The notes under the pieces are model-generated. The model saw only the letters and a program-made list of their open reading frames with translations, did not search any database and was not told the origin of the DNA. Below, piece after piece: positions 1 through 13,900 of a stretch of DNA of 64,000 nucleotides. Numbering within the stretch: the stretch's first letter is position 1; each line of letters begins with the position of its first letter. The DNA is from Anaeramoeba flamelloides. Lineage: Eukaryota > Metamonada > Anaeramoebidae. The DNA lies in the NCBI GenBank assembly GCA_027625915.1, contig JANTQA010000032.1, positions 5,022,001 through 5,086,000 on the forward strand, written 5' to 3'. A program made the position numbers and the translations under genes.

Positions 1-235
1 TTGGAGATCGTTATCAAGTTGTTGTATTTTCTTAACTTTTTTTTTGATCTGACTTGCTTTAAACCTTTGGCCATTTTTGTCTTTTTTATGGTATTTATTA
101 ACAAGTTAATCATATTTTCATGTTTCAGCGTCTCAGTATTAGTAAGTAATCACATCATATTTTTTTTCCTTTGTAACTCTTCTTCCTCAATATAAAGAAG
201 AATCAGCCAACGTAAAAATGGAAAAAAAAATACTC
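1..235 (+). repeat. Partial copy of unclassified repeat R2
   Basis: This stretch matches the right-hand part of two longer copies at 35105-35648 and 51468-52022. Shared landmarks in order are a T-run followed by a gatctgactt-like segment, a 'catgtttcag' block, 'gtaactcttcttcc', 'ataaagaagaatca' and a final 'aaaaatggaaaaaa'. Its left part lies outside the window. An open frame through it is not conserved in the other copies, so I do not call a protein. Confidence 0.6.
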
Positions 236-697
236 GTTTTTTAATTATATAGAATAAGAAATCTATTTGAATAACCTATCACCCTTTGATAAAAACTTCA
301 TGTTTACAAAAAAAAATACTTAAAAAAAAATAAAAAAAAAGAAAAAAAATTAAATTGAAAAAATAAAATAATATTTTTTTCAGTATAAAATTTGGAAGTT
401 TAGTCAATCAATAATTTTTGAATTTAAATAATTTGGCCTTTAGTTCGAGTCAGATTTATATTTGATTTTTTCTTTTATTTATAACTTTTTTTTTAATTTT
501 TTACTTTAAAAAATCAAGACATAAAATAAATAAAATTTTTAAATCATATACCATTTTAAAATTTATTATGAAGTATCCAAATTAATTAATATAAACAAAT
601 CCAATTTTCAAAAACAATTTTTTCAAATTTTCACTGACAAAAAATGTCAAAAAAAATAATTTTTTAGTTTCGTAACTTATTTTATTATCTTTTAATA

Positions 698-894
698 CAG
701 TCAGTTCCACTTTTAAGACAAAAACTTTCAACGAAATTTTAAGGCACAAAAAAATCTCAAATTAAGACACAAAATTTGTAATTATTTTTTTTACAATTTA
801 TTTTACTAGAATCTGAATTTTGTGCTTTAATTTGAGATTTTAATTGTGCCTTAAATTTTGTTGAAAGTTTGTGCCTTAAAAGTGGAACTGAATG
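698..894. mobile_element. Palindromic Tc1/mariner-type MITE, copy 1 of 7
   Basis: The element begins CAGTCAGTTCCACTTTTAAG and ends with the reverse complement of that motif, with a TA dinucleotide on each side. Nearly its whole length folds back on itself through aligned arms containing 'CAAACTTTCAACGAAATT' and 'TTTGTGCTTTAATTTGAG'. TA flanks and a CAGT terminus are the signature of Tc1/mariner elements. It has no coding capacity, so it must have been moved by a transposase encoded elsewhere. Confidence 0.8.
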
Positions 895-1374
895 TACTAT
901 TTAATAGCGAATTTATAATTTTTTTTATATTTTAACGTTAATAGATTTCTTGAATTAGGCGGTTTTATTGATTTAATTCTAATAAATTATAAGGTATTTA
1001 TTTAATAATTTTTTTTTATGTTTTTTAAATCTTTTATTACTTGAACTGATGTTTTAAAAAAATTATTACAATTAAAATTTAATTTTTGGATTTAATAAAT
1101 AAATTTTATTTCTAACATAATTTGATATTAATACAAATTTTATTTGAAAAAATAAAAAAATTATTAGTAATATATTTTTTTATTTATTTTATTCATCCTA
1201 AATTAAAAATATTATTTTATTTTTTTAGTAGTAACTTGGTTTATGGTTTTTAAATTACTCTAATAATAATAATAAAAAATAATAGTTAGAAAAAGAGAAG
1301 TATTAATAAAAAAAAATTTAAAAAAGTAAATCATAGCTTTAAAAAAAACAGAATGATTTTAAAACAATCAAAAA

Positions 1375-2602
1375 TATCAAATGGTTTAAAATTATATATG
1401 TTCATATCAAAAGATCATTTGATAATTATTTTATCCATTTTATGCGTTTATAATTAAATCCATAAAGATTTTGACTTAATTGATGTTTGGATAAATAAAA
1501 AAGGACACTTTTTTAAAAAATAACCCATATTCCTCGAGGATAATCTAAAAAAAATAAGTTATAATTTATCAAGTCAGAATTTCAATTTATAAAAGAATAG
1601 ATAAACTACACTCAGTTCCACTTTTAAGGCACAAACTTTCAACCAAATTTAAGACACAAAAAACTCTCAAATTAAGGCACAAAATTTGTAATTATCTTTT
1701 ATTACAATTTATTTTACTAGAATCTGAATTTTGTGCTTTAATTTGAGATTTTAATTGTGCCTTAAATTTCGTTGAAAGTTTGTACCTTAAAAGTGAAACT
1801 GACTGTAAAAAATGAATAAGAAATTCTTGGTTTTGGACATCTATACAAAAATTTCACGTTTTCAAAAATATCTAATCAAAATAATTATTGGGAAATAGAA
1901 ACCTTGAAATTAATCGAACTAAATTTAAATCAATTTAGAAAAAAAAACATGATAATTAATTGTTTTGAATGGAAAGGTCACATTTTTAAAAAAGTATTGT
2001 ATAAAATAAGAATATATATACAAATTATGTTGTAGAGTTACTTAAATTGCCTTGAGCGCCTAGATTTTCCAGTAATCAATAGAATATGATAAAATTAAAT
2101 AATTTTACTCAATTCTTTTAAATTCTCAAAAAGATAACGGAGTTTTTTTTTTACTTTTTGAAATAAACAAAAAATTTCCTAAATTTTCTTTTCATATCTC
2201 AAATTAAAAAAAAAAACAATATTTAAAATGGAGTGGTTAAACTACCATACTGGAAATTAATAAGAAATTTCACAAATTATCTAAATAGGCATTCTTATGT
2301 TGGATTATAAAAAGAAAATAAAAACAAAATCTTGCAATTTATGTAAAAAATACTATAATTCAGAAATAGATCAAGATATCGATTATTTAATTAAGGAACT
2401 GACCATTCTATGAAAAAAAAAAATAAAAAATTGTTGTTTATAGAATTTAATTCCAATTGACAAAAAAATAATCAGAATAATATCAAAGATATTATTTAAA
2501 ATAAAATCTAGTTATTCATTTTATATAATCAGCGAATAACAAAGATTATTGTGATTCTTAATTGAAATTTCTAAATAAAAAATTTAGAAATTATGGTAGT
2601 AC
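1375..2602 (+). mobile_element. Decayed LINE, 3' part, copy L3
   Basis: The + strand of this region matches the 3' coding part of the LINE at 39286-41120. Recognisable are the segment after the reverse transcriptase (FNLNQKDFDSIDVWINKK-like, about 1440-1500) and the C-terminal zinc-finger block (CNLCKKYYNSEIDQDID-like, about 2330-2400). The tail has the same hairpin ending AAATTTAGAAATTATGG at about 2600. It is frame-shifted with internal stops. It is interrupted by a mariner-type MITE at 1609-1805 and by palindromic modules at about 2083-2215. Confidence 0.6.
1609..1805. mobile_element. Palindromic mariner-type MITE, copy 2 of 7
   Basis: This is the same fold-back element as at 698-894, with TA on both sides. 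It lies inside the decayed LINE, interrupting the segment downstream of the reverse transcriptase, so it inserted after that LINE copy was in place. Confidence 0.8.
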
Positions 2603-2609
2603 CATCAAG

Positions 2610-3200
2610 TGCCACCAAGTGCCTAGGTTTTCTTGAAATTTTCTGAAATTAAAATTAAATTTAATATATATTTTTTTATTTCATAAAGTAAAAAACAACC
2701 TAACGTTGGTTACTAGAAATTTTACTCTATTCTTTTGAATCATGAAAAACAGTAGTTCTTTTTTTTTAGAGTTTTTGTTTATTTCGGAAATCAATAGATT
2801 TTCGTTAGGTTTTCTTGAGGCTTTATCTTTTATCTAGAATATCTATTGTTTTTCGTTAGGGTTTTTTGAGTTTTCTATTTATTTAGATATTCAATACAGT
2901 CATTTCCACTTTTAAGGTACAAACTTTCAACGAAATTTAAGGCACAATAAAAATCTCAAATTAAAGCACAGAATTCAGATTCTAGTAAAATAAATTGTAA
3001 AAAAAAAAATCCCTATTTTGTAACTTAATTTGAGATTTTTTTGTGCCTTAAATTTCGTTGAAAGTTTGTACCTTAAAAGTTGAACTGACTGTAGATTTTC
3101 GTTAGGTTTTTTTTTACTTTAGAAATAAAATAGAAAACCTCAAAAAAACCTAGAACACTTCACAAATAAATAGAAAAAATCAATACAACGAAACAATACT
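2610..3200. repeat. Hairpin modules just behind the LINE tail
   Basis: Repeated boundary motifs GTTAGGTTTT and CCTAGGTTTT occur with 'GAAATAAACAGAAAA'-like arms facing each other, the same modules that form arrays at 39665-40020 and 58785-59355. A mariner-type MITE (2897-3091) splits this array. Confidence 0.5.
2897..3091. mobile_element. Palindromic mariner-type MITE, copy 3 of 7
   Basis: TA-flanked fold-back element of the same family as 698-894, inserted in an array of hairpin modules. Confidence 0.8.
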
Positions 3201-4457
3201 ATTCCAGAGCCTACGAATGGATCAAAATCAAAGATTTAACTCATTTATTTTGAATTAAAAAAATAAATTTAAAGTTAAATGCGTCAAGTGTGCCATTAGA
3301 TTTTTTCAATTTCAGAAATTAAAAACAAATATCTCAAAATCCTTTGTTTTTTTTCTTACTCAGATTAAAAAAAAAACTACTAGTTATATGAGGAAATTAA
3401 TTTACACCTCTCCTAATAAATAATGATAATGATAAAATTTCTAATTTATAAAATACAATAAAACGACAAAATTCTAAAAAAAAATTGCGAAAAAGAATAA
3501 TTATTTTAATTATTCCAAAATCAAAAAAAAAATACAATAACATAATTACTTTATCTTTGAAGTATATTGACTTTTAATACCCAATTAAAATCCCGATTAA
3601 AGGCAAATAAAAAAATAAATATATTGAAACACCAATGGCTTTTTTCAATCTTTATTTGAAAATTGATGGGATTTATTTCAATCGATATTGCTCTGGGATA
3701 TATATTTTTGAAAATAATTTTCAAACTAACACAGTTTTTCAATTAATAAATGAAAATTTTTCTTTCAAGGTTCAATTATCACTCCTAATTATTAGTTTAA
3801 TAGACACAAAGATCTTGACAAAATCAAAATAGAAATGTGATTAATTGAAAGATTTAATTAATTTTTAATATTAATCATTTTTGATACAATTTTAATTTGG
3901 GTGGGGGTTAATTTTTAACATTAAGTATAATTATTGAATAATAGATATTAAACCAGTCAAAAAAAAAGTTCCAAGGGATTAAAATCTATATTACAAATTA
4001 AATCCATTGTATTTTTTTTTCTTATTTCCAATAAAATTTCTAATTTAGTATTTAATTGAATATCAAAGACCACAACATTTTTGAAAGTAAATTTCTTTAT
4101 ATTAAAAGTAATATTTAATTTAAGAATCGAATTTGTTTAAAATTATTCTTAATTATTCAATTTTTAATGAAATTATGTTTTTTTTTATATAAAGGAATGT
4201 AAAAAAAACAACAATTACTTTATTTTTATAAAATAAATTTTTCAAATACGATCCTTTATTTTAAGAATTGCTTTTTTAAATATTAGAACTTTAAGAAATT
4301 AATACCTTGACGATTTATACCTTATTGCCAGCTTCTTTGACCTTTTTATTCAAAAGTCATCTTTTGAAAAAAGTTACATTACTTTGAATTTGCTTCAGTA
4401 GTTGGCCAATCTTTCGTGAGATATTTTAACAAGTACTTTCTTTTTTTTGAATTCTAA

Positions 4458-4649
4458 ATGGAAAAAATTTTCATTTTGTTTTACCTTTTTCTTTTCCAAA
4501 TAGTGTTCTCAAAGGAAGTGGATGTAGTTTGTGGATCAATTAAAAAATGGATTTTTGAAAAGGAAGTTAAAATTTTTCCCATTTACAATTCAAATATCAA
4601 TTCTGGAAAAAATCTATCAATTCAGTTTTTCTGTACACTTTTAAAATAA
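4458..4649 (+). CDS. Small ORF with signal-peptide-like start
   Basis: A 63-codon ATG frame starts with Lys/Glu followed by a hydrophobic core (IFILFYLFLFQIVFS) and a plausible signal-peptidase site, then a polar segment with two cysteines. I recognise no family. It stops about 280 bases before the kinase start, in a different frame. It may be a short secreted peptide, a decayed first exon or chance. The hydrophobic core is also what T-rich DNA gives at random, so confidence is low. Confidence 0.2.
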   Translation: MEKIFILFYLFLFQIVFSKEVDVVCGSIKKWIFEKEVKIFPIYNSNINSGKNLSIQFFCTLLK

Positions 4650-4924
4650 AAGGTTAAAACTCAAAGGCAACGATTAACCAATTCATAGGAAAAGGTGTTT
4701 TCGAGATTAAAAAGTAACTCAAAATAAGAAATTTCAATCTAGATTTTGATTTTTAAAGGGGTAATAAGCACAAAAAGTGTGTTTAAATCTGAAAAAAGAA
4801 ATAGTTTTAAACAAACCAAATTCTCATTCCACCGAAAGAATTCGGATTCAAAGCATTTTCGAAAAGAAATCAGACAAATTTTTATCATTTTTTGTTCTTT
4901 CAAAATTACTCATCTTTCTTTCAA

Positions 4925-7900
4925 ATGACACAAAAGAAAAGAAAAACCAAATTTTTTACACGTGTAACAAAGGAAGAAATTCTTCGTGTGTATAATATTG
5001 GGGAATCTATTGGAAGGTAAACCACCTTCCCAACAACAAAATTTTTTTCCAACCAACTAATTTTAATTTTTTTTTGACTTTTTTTTTTTTTTTGAATCAA
5101 AAACATTTCCAGTGGGAACTTTTCTGTTGTAAAACTTGGAAAAGATCGAAAAACAGGAGAAAAATGGGCGATCAAGGTCATTAGAAAAAAAGGTATGGGA
5201 AACAATCTGAGGATGTTAGAAAACGAAATCGATATCTTGTCGCGTATCGATCATCCTAATATCATTCGATTGAAGGAAATTTACGAAACCAAAGAAAAGG
5301 TCTACTTAGTAATGGAATATTGTGACAAGGGCGAAATCTTTGAAGACATTGTAGAAGAGGGATTTTATAATGAAGAAAAAGCATCCAAACTTATTTACAA
5401 AATTTTGATGGCATTAAAATATCTTCACGAGCAAGGAATTGCTCACCGCGATCTCAAACCAGAAAATTTATTACTTTCGGGTCAAAACAAAGAAATTAAA
5501 ATCGCAGATTTTGGTTTGTCAAAAATTTATTCGGAGAAAATTATGCTACAAACTGCTTGTGGTAAACTTTTTATTTTTCTTTTCTTTTATTTTATTTTAT
5601 TTTTTTTTTTTTTCTCCCTTTTGTTATTCTTTTTTCCTTTTGTTATTCTTTTTCTCTTTCTTGTTTGGGTGTATTCATAAAACAACATATTTTTTTTTTT
5701 TCATTTTGTTTTTCTTTAAAAAGGAACACCAGGATACGTGGCACCAGAAATTTTAGACGAAGACTTGAATTCATATGGTAAAAATTGTTTTTTTTTTTTT
5801 TTTTTTTTTTATCTTTGTACTTTTGTTTGATTTTCTTAAGGGATTCACCGAGCCATATATTCGTCTAAAATCAAAATATGTTGTTATTGGGTGTAAATGA
5901 TATTAGTTCTGAATGGATCACATGGTTTCTGTGATTTCTGTGACTCTAAAAAATCTCTTATAAATATTATTACAGAATAAATTATTACATTTTTTACCAA
6001 TGATCACAATCTAAAAATTTTCATTTTCGAAATTTTTTGAAATACTGTTTCACAAATCTAAAAATCGAAACTCAAAATAGTATTCTTCCAGAATCCAATA
6101 ATTAATATTTAGAACTCTCCAAAAGAAACTATTTTTTTAATTTTTTAATTCCAAGGATTTTACTCAATAAACATTAACATAAAAACCTAAAAGAATGATT
6201 GGTTTTGTTCTCCTTTCAATACAAGGTTAGTTAAATTATCAATAGATTTCCAATATATGAAAATAATTTTTCAAAATAATCTATTCCAAAATTTATTAAA
6301 ATTTTTAAAAAAAATTGAATTTTTTAGCTAATAATCTACATTATGAGACTATTTCAAGAAAGATATTTATCCAATTAATTTATTATTCAAGCCAGTTATT
6401 AGTACCTTTGTACCAATAAACCAGTAAAATTCAAGAACAATACTGTTTTTCATTGATACTTTGTGGTAAGCTGGTATTTACAATAGAACAAAAAATAAAA
6501 ACCAAAAAACAACAGGTTTTTATTGTAAAACAAAAAATTTTTTTTAATCTTTGGATAAAAGATCTTAAAAATTTTGACAAAAATGAAAGGACTACATTTG
6601 TAATATAGAACCAATTCATTTAGAAGGTACCCACTTAATGTTTTTTCAATTAAAATGAGACACTCACCTAAAAAACTTCTAATTGTCAAACTATCTTGAA
6701 AAAAAATAAAGAAAATGATGACAAAATTTTTTCCAATTTAAAATTGAAATTTATTTGAAATACTGTTTTTAACTTGTAGTTATTATACCGATGTATATTC
6801 TTATACCCTTTGCAACACCGTTTGATTTTGATTTAGAATATACATTAAATAATTTGTTATTTATTACTCTCTGAGATAAGGAAAACAGAAAATAATCTAT
6901 CCCCATTATCAAAAATATTAAAATTCATTTTAACTTTTCAAAGGAATTCAATAGTCTGTAATTCTTTAAGTACTATCTAAACTAAAGTCACCGTGAGGTG
7001 TTTATGGTTCAAAATATTGTGAGTTTATTACAATTATCTCAAGCGATAATTGTAACACCTTGTGATGGCCCACACATTTTTTATAGTGACTTTATTTTGG
7101 ATAATCCTTAAAAATCAAATTATCCAGTTTATTATCATTTGTCATTTGGAAAAAAAGGACCTACATGTTTTTTAATTGGTAACGATAATAGAATCACAGA
7201 AACCTGAAAACGAAAAGTAAAATCAATTAATAAAAGAAGAAATAAATAAACTTTTAATAATAATTCATTAGATTATTTTCAATCAAATCAACAAAAACAA
7301 TTCATATCTCCTTTATTATCAAAATATGATCAGGAGTGGTTTTGGAGATCTTCAAAGGTAGTCAAATTTTTTCAACAAATTTTTTAATAATTGATCAATC
7401 AATTAAAAATCGGGACTAAAAGATAATATCATAGAAAAAACTTTTATTGTGTTTAATCCTCCATTTCTTCTTTAATCATTAATTTTTTCTTTTATAAATT
7501 CATCTCACTTTTAATTTTCAGGTTCTATTAGGTTCCCAATTAAAAATCGTGTTTAACTTTTTTTTCCCAATTATTATACTAATTATGCAAACTTCAAAAA
7601 CTAAAATAATAAAATTTAAATTCCAAAAACACCCTCAATAAGATGTGGAATTGTTCAAAAACATTTGGTATTAGAATGCTTTTTTTTTAACCATAACATT
7701 TTTTCTTTTACTATTACCTTAATTCACAATTCTCACCATTATTAAAGAAATAAAGAGAGTATTATTTTTATTAGATAGATCCAAAAATTGACAAAAAAAA
7801 AAGGGTATGGGAAAGAGATAGAATAAATATTAGCAAAAAAAATCTAACCAATAAAATTTTCCTCAAAACAATATCAACAATCACAAAATTAAGTTCATAA

Positions 7901-10900
7901 TTTCTTTATTTTTTTTTTTTATTCATCGTTCTAAAATACAATTTTATAAACAAGAACCAAAGAAATAGTTGATTTGTTTTGTTCGATCAAATACTATTTA
8001 TTGCTTTCCATTTAAAAAATTCAAAGATTTCAATAATAAAATAAATCAATTACTAGCTTTCTTAAATTTTACTGCGGGTAATATTTTATATTTTTTATAT
8101 TTGAAATCTTGAGTTTATTTTGAGATGTAAAAAAAAAATAGTCTGAGTTTTATTTAAAGCCGAGCCAAACAAATCCTTAAATATGAGTATAAATACAAAC
8201 CAAGTATATTCTTAATCAATTTAAGACATATTAATTCTTAATGGAAAAAAAATAACGATATCTTATCATTATTAATCGAGAATTATCAAAATAAAAATTT
8301 TCTCCCTTTTTTTATATACTTTTTTCATTTTTTTTTTGATTCTGGAAAACAAAAGAAAAATTATTTAATCAAACAAATAGTCTTGCATTTATTATTATTT
8401 TTTTCTCAATTCTTAAAATTTATGAAATAATGAATCTAATAAAATACACAAGTTAAATGAGTTTGTTAATATTTAGATGCTTCTATTCTTTTATTCTTCT
8501 TCTTTTTTTTTTTTTGAATAAATCAGGTAATTGAAACCTAACCTCTCATTTTTTTTTCAAGGGTTTTATTCTTATTACCCCGATAAAGAAATTATTCTAC
8601 CCTAATAAAAAATGTTTTTTATAACATGTTATAAACGTGTTGTAAAGGTGTTATAATAGTGTGTAATGTTTTAAAATTTTATAATAACAACTTTTATAAC
8701 ATAAATGTTTGTTATAAAATGTGCTATAAAATTTGTAACATGTTATAAGCCTGTTACAAAAATATTGAAAAAATCATCATGTAAAAGGAAATTTTGTTAT
8801 AAAAATGATATATATATGTTTTAAAAAATTTTTTTTATTTGGGTATGATTAAAAATAAAAAACAAACGAGGGAATTAAATTGAAAAAAATGAGAGAAAAG
8901 TCAATAATGGTTCTCCACTTTTCTTTAGAATAAAAAATTAATCTATATTGCATCACATTTCATTTTTTACCAATTCATAAATTGCTGTAATCTAAAAAAA
9001 ATTTTTTTCAATCAAGTGGAAAAAAAGTGTTTATTTATTTTAAATTTAAAAATATATTTATATTATATATATACTTTTTTTTTTTTTTTTAATTATTATT
9101 CAATAACAGGACCAAAAGTTGATGTGTGGAGTGTTGGCGTCATTACTTATATCATGTAAGCTTTTTTTTTTTTTTTTTTTTTGTTTTACTTAAAATTAAC
9201 CTTTAAAATTTTTAATGAAATTTTTAATAAATGATTAGGTTGTGTGGCTACCCACCATTTTATAATGAAAATACAAATAATTTATTTAAACAAATACTTT
9301 CTGGCGAATTTGAATTTCCTGAAGAGGATTGGTCAAAAATCTCTGAAGAAGGTAATTAATAATCTTTTCAATAATTTTTTTTTTTTTTTTTTTTTTTTTT
9401 TTGTGTGCTCCTTTCTTTCGATCTTTGTTTTGATTTTTTTTACATTGCAACAGATCTGTAAAAATTTCTTTAAACTATTTTTTCTCAATCTTTTAATCAA
9501 GACAAACTATTTTTTAATAAATATTGTTTCATTAAAAATTGAAATATTAAGTCAAGCAAAATAAATTAGAAATATATACTATCAACAAAATTCAACAATT
9601 TTTTAAAAGTTATTAATTACCCAAAATAATTATTCTTTTAAGGCTAGATGTTGCACTTTTAAAAATCATACAGAATGTATCAATTCAAAAAATTTATAAG
9701 TTTTTAATTGGATATATAGTTAACATATTTTGATCTTTCAAGAATTTTTTTTACAATTCCATAGAAATTTTAACAACACAAGCCTAATAAAAAAATTATT
9801 TTTATAACATTCGAAAAGTATGTGATACAAATTTTGAAATAAATTTTAAAAATGTAATAAAATTTGATTGAAATTCATTAAAATATAAAAAATAACTTCA
9901 TATCTAACCAGTTATAAAAAAATGAAACAATTTATAACATTTTTTTTATTATAAAATTCATAATAAAATCTCTAACGTGTTATGTACCTGTTAGAAAAAA
10001 TATAAAACATGTGATATAATGTGTTATGAATTTTGGATATTCAAAAAAAACACAATACAATAAAAAAATTAGATAATAGATCTTGTTAAATTTGTTTTAC
10101 CATTAAAAAATATGGTAAAAAACTGTTTTAAATTGTGAAATTGACATCAAAAAACATTTTTTTTAAAACTCACAAATTAGAATTAAATATTTTCATTTTT
10201 TTTTCAAAAGTTTTTTCAAAATATCAAAATTATTTAATAATACAAAATATTCAAAAATAATAAAAATTATAGTATGCCCTAAAAACATGATTATTATTAT
10301 TTTTATTTTTAAAAAGCCATAATAAACAAGAGGTTTTGTTATAAAAATATTATATGATTTTTTTTTAAATGATTTTTTTATTATTGAATTACTTTTAAAA
10401 AATTAATTTATTTTATTAAAAATACTATTGATTGTGATTTTTTATCAATACTTTTAAAATCTAAACTATTTTTCAAAAATTAGAGGAAAACTAATGTTTT
10501 AACTGAATATATTTCTTTCTTAACAATGTTAAATTCAAATTAAAAAAATTTAAATTTCAACTCCTGATTCAATAAGGAAGATACCAATTATTATTCTAAA
10601 AATTTCATTTCCAATTGATTTTTTTCAAGATCATGTAATATTTTGAGAAAGATAATTAGTAAAATATTTTGGAATTTGAAACGAAAATTATTCTTTAATA
10701 ATACTCCATGTAATATAATAACAATATAGTCTGAAGTATAAAATTATCTCTTAATAAAATCATTTTTTTTTTTTTCACTTTTAATTTTATTTTTAATTTG
10801 AAATCTACGAACTTTTGAAAATTAAATGTTAAAAATTTATCTGGTTGTTAAGTTGGAATATTTCCTTTCGAAATGATTTTAGGGATTGGACTAAAGAGAT

Positions 10901-13900
10901 AAATCTACAACTTCATGATGATTTTTCCAATTCATAAAAAACATTGCAAAATTACAATTGATTAAAAAACACAAAAATTATGAGAAAATAATAATTAATG
11001 TATTGTTTTAATTTTTAATGATTACTCATTACATTTAAACCAATTTTTAATGAAAATTTCATCTTTCTTGTATTTACTAATGATATTTTTTATTTCTGTT
11101 CTTAATTTATCTAAAAAAAATTAAAAACAAAAAAAAAAGAGATAAAGTTTAATATTTTTTCCTTTTCACATAATAATTATTGTTTAATATTTGAAAAATA
11201 TCATCAAATTTTCAGGGTATTTATACATATAAAATGACAATTTAGAAAAGTATAGAATCCTTTTTTTTGATCTCGTTCAAATATCTGATTCTTTTCTTGT
11301 TCAAAATAATAGGGATTTTGTATTAGAAATTTTAATTTGCTTTTTTGAAAAATCAACAAAATCCCAAATAAATTAACTTGATTACAGAACACCAAAATTA
11401 AAAATAGCTCAGATCTATTAAACTAATTATACAAAACCTAATCTTTAAAAAGTTTTCAGAAGTCAAAAAGAAAAAAAAATAATTTTAAAACACAAAAATT
11501 TTTTTTTTTTCCGCTTTTGACAAGTTGAATTAACTTGGCAAACAAAACTTTAAAATAAAAAAAAAAAAAAAACAGAAAAGATCTTTGAAAATCTTTCATT
11601 ATAAAACAGTTAAGAGGGTCAGTACATTTTTCAGATTTTGAGTGCCACTATTTATGTGAAACTGAATCATTCAAATCATTTATGTAACCAAATACATCGA
11701 TATTTTAATAAATACGAGAGTGGAATATATACTGGTATAATAGATTATATTACAATTAAAAAATGGAAATCAAAAAAAGGAAATCGTTGATCAAGAAAAA
11801 ATAAATAAAAATCATTTATTTCTTGATCTTATCTAAAACATTTGAAACTTATCTTCTTCTTTATTTGATTTTATTTTTAATTCTTAATAGAAATATTTTT
11901 GTTTGGAAAATTTTTGATAAACAAATTACTTTTTTTTTCTAAAGAATTTCTCAAAATGAATTTAAAAATTCCTATTTTCATTTAATTCATCTAATTCTAG
12001 TTTAGGTTCAGAAAATAGGATTTTTTTTTGAATTCCTCTTCATAAATAAAGATTTATTGGACAAATTCGTTTGATTTGATAATTATTTATTTTCCATTAA
12101 ATTGAAAACTCAAAATAATTCTGAAATCTGATTTAAATTTTTTCTAAATATTTCGTTGATTTTGGGTTGAATCTTTTGTAACTGTTTTTAGATTTCGAGA
12201 ATTTCAATTTCTTTATTTTAATTTTTGAAACAGTATTCATTGTTTTGGATTTGTTTGATAAAAATATTTGAAAAGGTAATTATGAAAGCAAATTTGTAAA
12301 AAAAATGTTTTGTAAAATAATAATAAATAGTAATGGGTATGAGAAATCAAAAGTTAATGACTTGTTTGGCTTCATCCAAATTAAGAAGATAAAGAAGAAA
12401 GCAAATCTTCGAAAATATGCTTTTGTTCGAATTTTTTTTTTCATTCTTGATTTCAACAAATTTATTTGGAATCGTGATCTTTCGTGTTTGGTCTTCTAAA
12501 AGAAAATATTTGTTTCAAATACAAACCTTTTTGGGTATATTTTTTTGGTTTACTGTTTGATTAATTTCACTCATTCATATATAAACACATTTCTATATCC
12601 AAAACCAAATTTAATAAAACCAAAAATTGAATCAAAAAAAAAATTTCTAAAAATTGAAAAATGAAAGATTCAACTCTGAATTTACTTTGAGTTTTTTTCA
12701 CAAATAGAACAGTTAATGGTATTTTGGTTTCAAAGTTTCAATAGCATGTTGGCACTCAAAAAATATTTTTCAGTAAGGTTCTCACAATTAAAATTTTTCA
12801 AAATGGTAAAATGTACGTACTTCATTAAAAAGAACGACATTATATTTCAATTACTTTTTGAAAAATCAAATCACAGAAATCACGGAAACCTGAATCTCAA
12901 ATTTTGACAAACTTTTTGATTTTTCTTTTTCTAATTGAGGTAATTCAGCCACAATGATGTTTTACTAATTCTAAATTAGTGAAACAAGGTGTATGGAAAA
13001 TGATAAACTTTGAAATTATCATAAACTAGAAGATTTTAGGATTGAAATTGAGAATTAATTGATTTTTGATTTGTTAGAGTTTTAATAGAGGTAAAATAAT
13101 GTGTTTTCACATTTCATAAAATACATTTTTTAGCAAAAAATTAAAATTGTTTTTTATTATTAAAAAAGAAAATTACTTCATTTTTTTTTTTTTGTGAAGA
13201 TTAAACAGATTTGATTTAGGCGAATAGATAAAAGTCTTTTGATCATTAATAAAAATAAAGTCATAAAAAAAAAGTTAAATTAAACTTTTCAGTACATATA
13301 TATTTTTTCCCAAATATTGAACAAAAAGAATCCAAAATAAACTCCATTCCAAAAATTTGTACACACCTCAAAAACAAAAATATGAAAAAAAATACTCAAT
13401 TTTTTTTATTTTTACAAACATAATATTAAATAATGTTTAAGTTATCCAATATTAAAATTTTAATTGTAATCCTATTAACCCAAATAAAAGTCAAAAAAAT
13501 CTAAAAATGAAAAAATAAAAATCTTTGTGTCCAAAATAATAAAAAGAGTAGAACAAAAAATGTATTCGTAAATTAGTTGAAATTTCACCAACAATTGTTG
13601 ATCGATTAAATGGTTTGATTCCATCAACTAACCTTATGTGAATTTTTCTATTTAACTAAATTCAACACTAACTTTATATCAATCATTGGAAAAAACAATT
13701 CCTGATCTAAGGAAACAAATTGCATAACTTGGAAAAGAAAAAACAAAAACCAAAAAACCAAAAAATGATAAAAATAGTTTGTAAAATCAAAATTATTTTC
13801 CAAATTGTATAAAAGTCTGGTATTTTTATTCTTTGAATTGTTTTAACTGTGCTCAAAATTTTGGGAATTTAGTTCGGTTTAAAAATGAATTATCGAAAAA

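Larger units (their letters stand above)
236..4924. other. Intergenic region made of repeats
   Basis: No host gene is recognised between the window start and the kinase. It holds three palindromic mariner-type elements (698-894, 1609-1805, 2897-3091), a decayed LINE 3' region (about 1375-2602), palindromic hairpin modules (about 2083-2215 and 2610-3200) and AT-rich sequence with no further structure that I can name. Part of 240-1250 is related to 49250-49620 plus 50758-51060, a diverged repeat interrupted by a different element at each site. Confidence 0.6.
5778..9109 (+). other. Kinase intron 3, 3.3 kb, carrying MITEs
   Basis: The intron begins GTAAAA and ends ATAACAG; flanking exons join NSYG to GPKVDVWS in frame. 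It contains a left part of repeat H (5839-6330), a hairpin at 6966-7110, an inverted-repeat element at 7149-7567 and a TACCC-ended element at 8599-8846. No nested gene is recognised. Confidence 0.85.

Noticed and set aside
441-451. T-loop-like AGTTCGAGTC, possible tRNA
   Set aside because: No acceptor stem, anticodon arm or A-box around it, and the diverged copy near 49335 has lost the motif.
3635-3832. 65-codon + frame starting MAFFNLYLK
   Set aside because: No family or splice context, and a similar-length frame exists on the opposite strand; likely chance in AT-rich DNA.
9244-9564. 106-codon + frame over kinase exon 5
   Set aside because: Wrong frame for the kinase exon; most of it is intron translated through a T-run.
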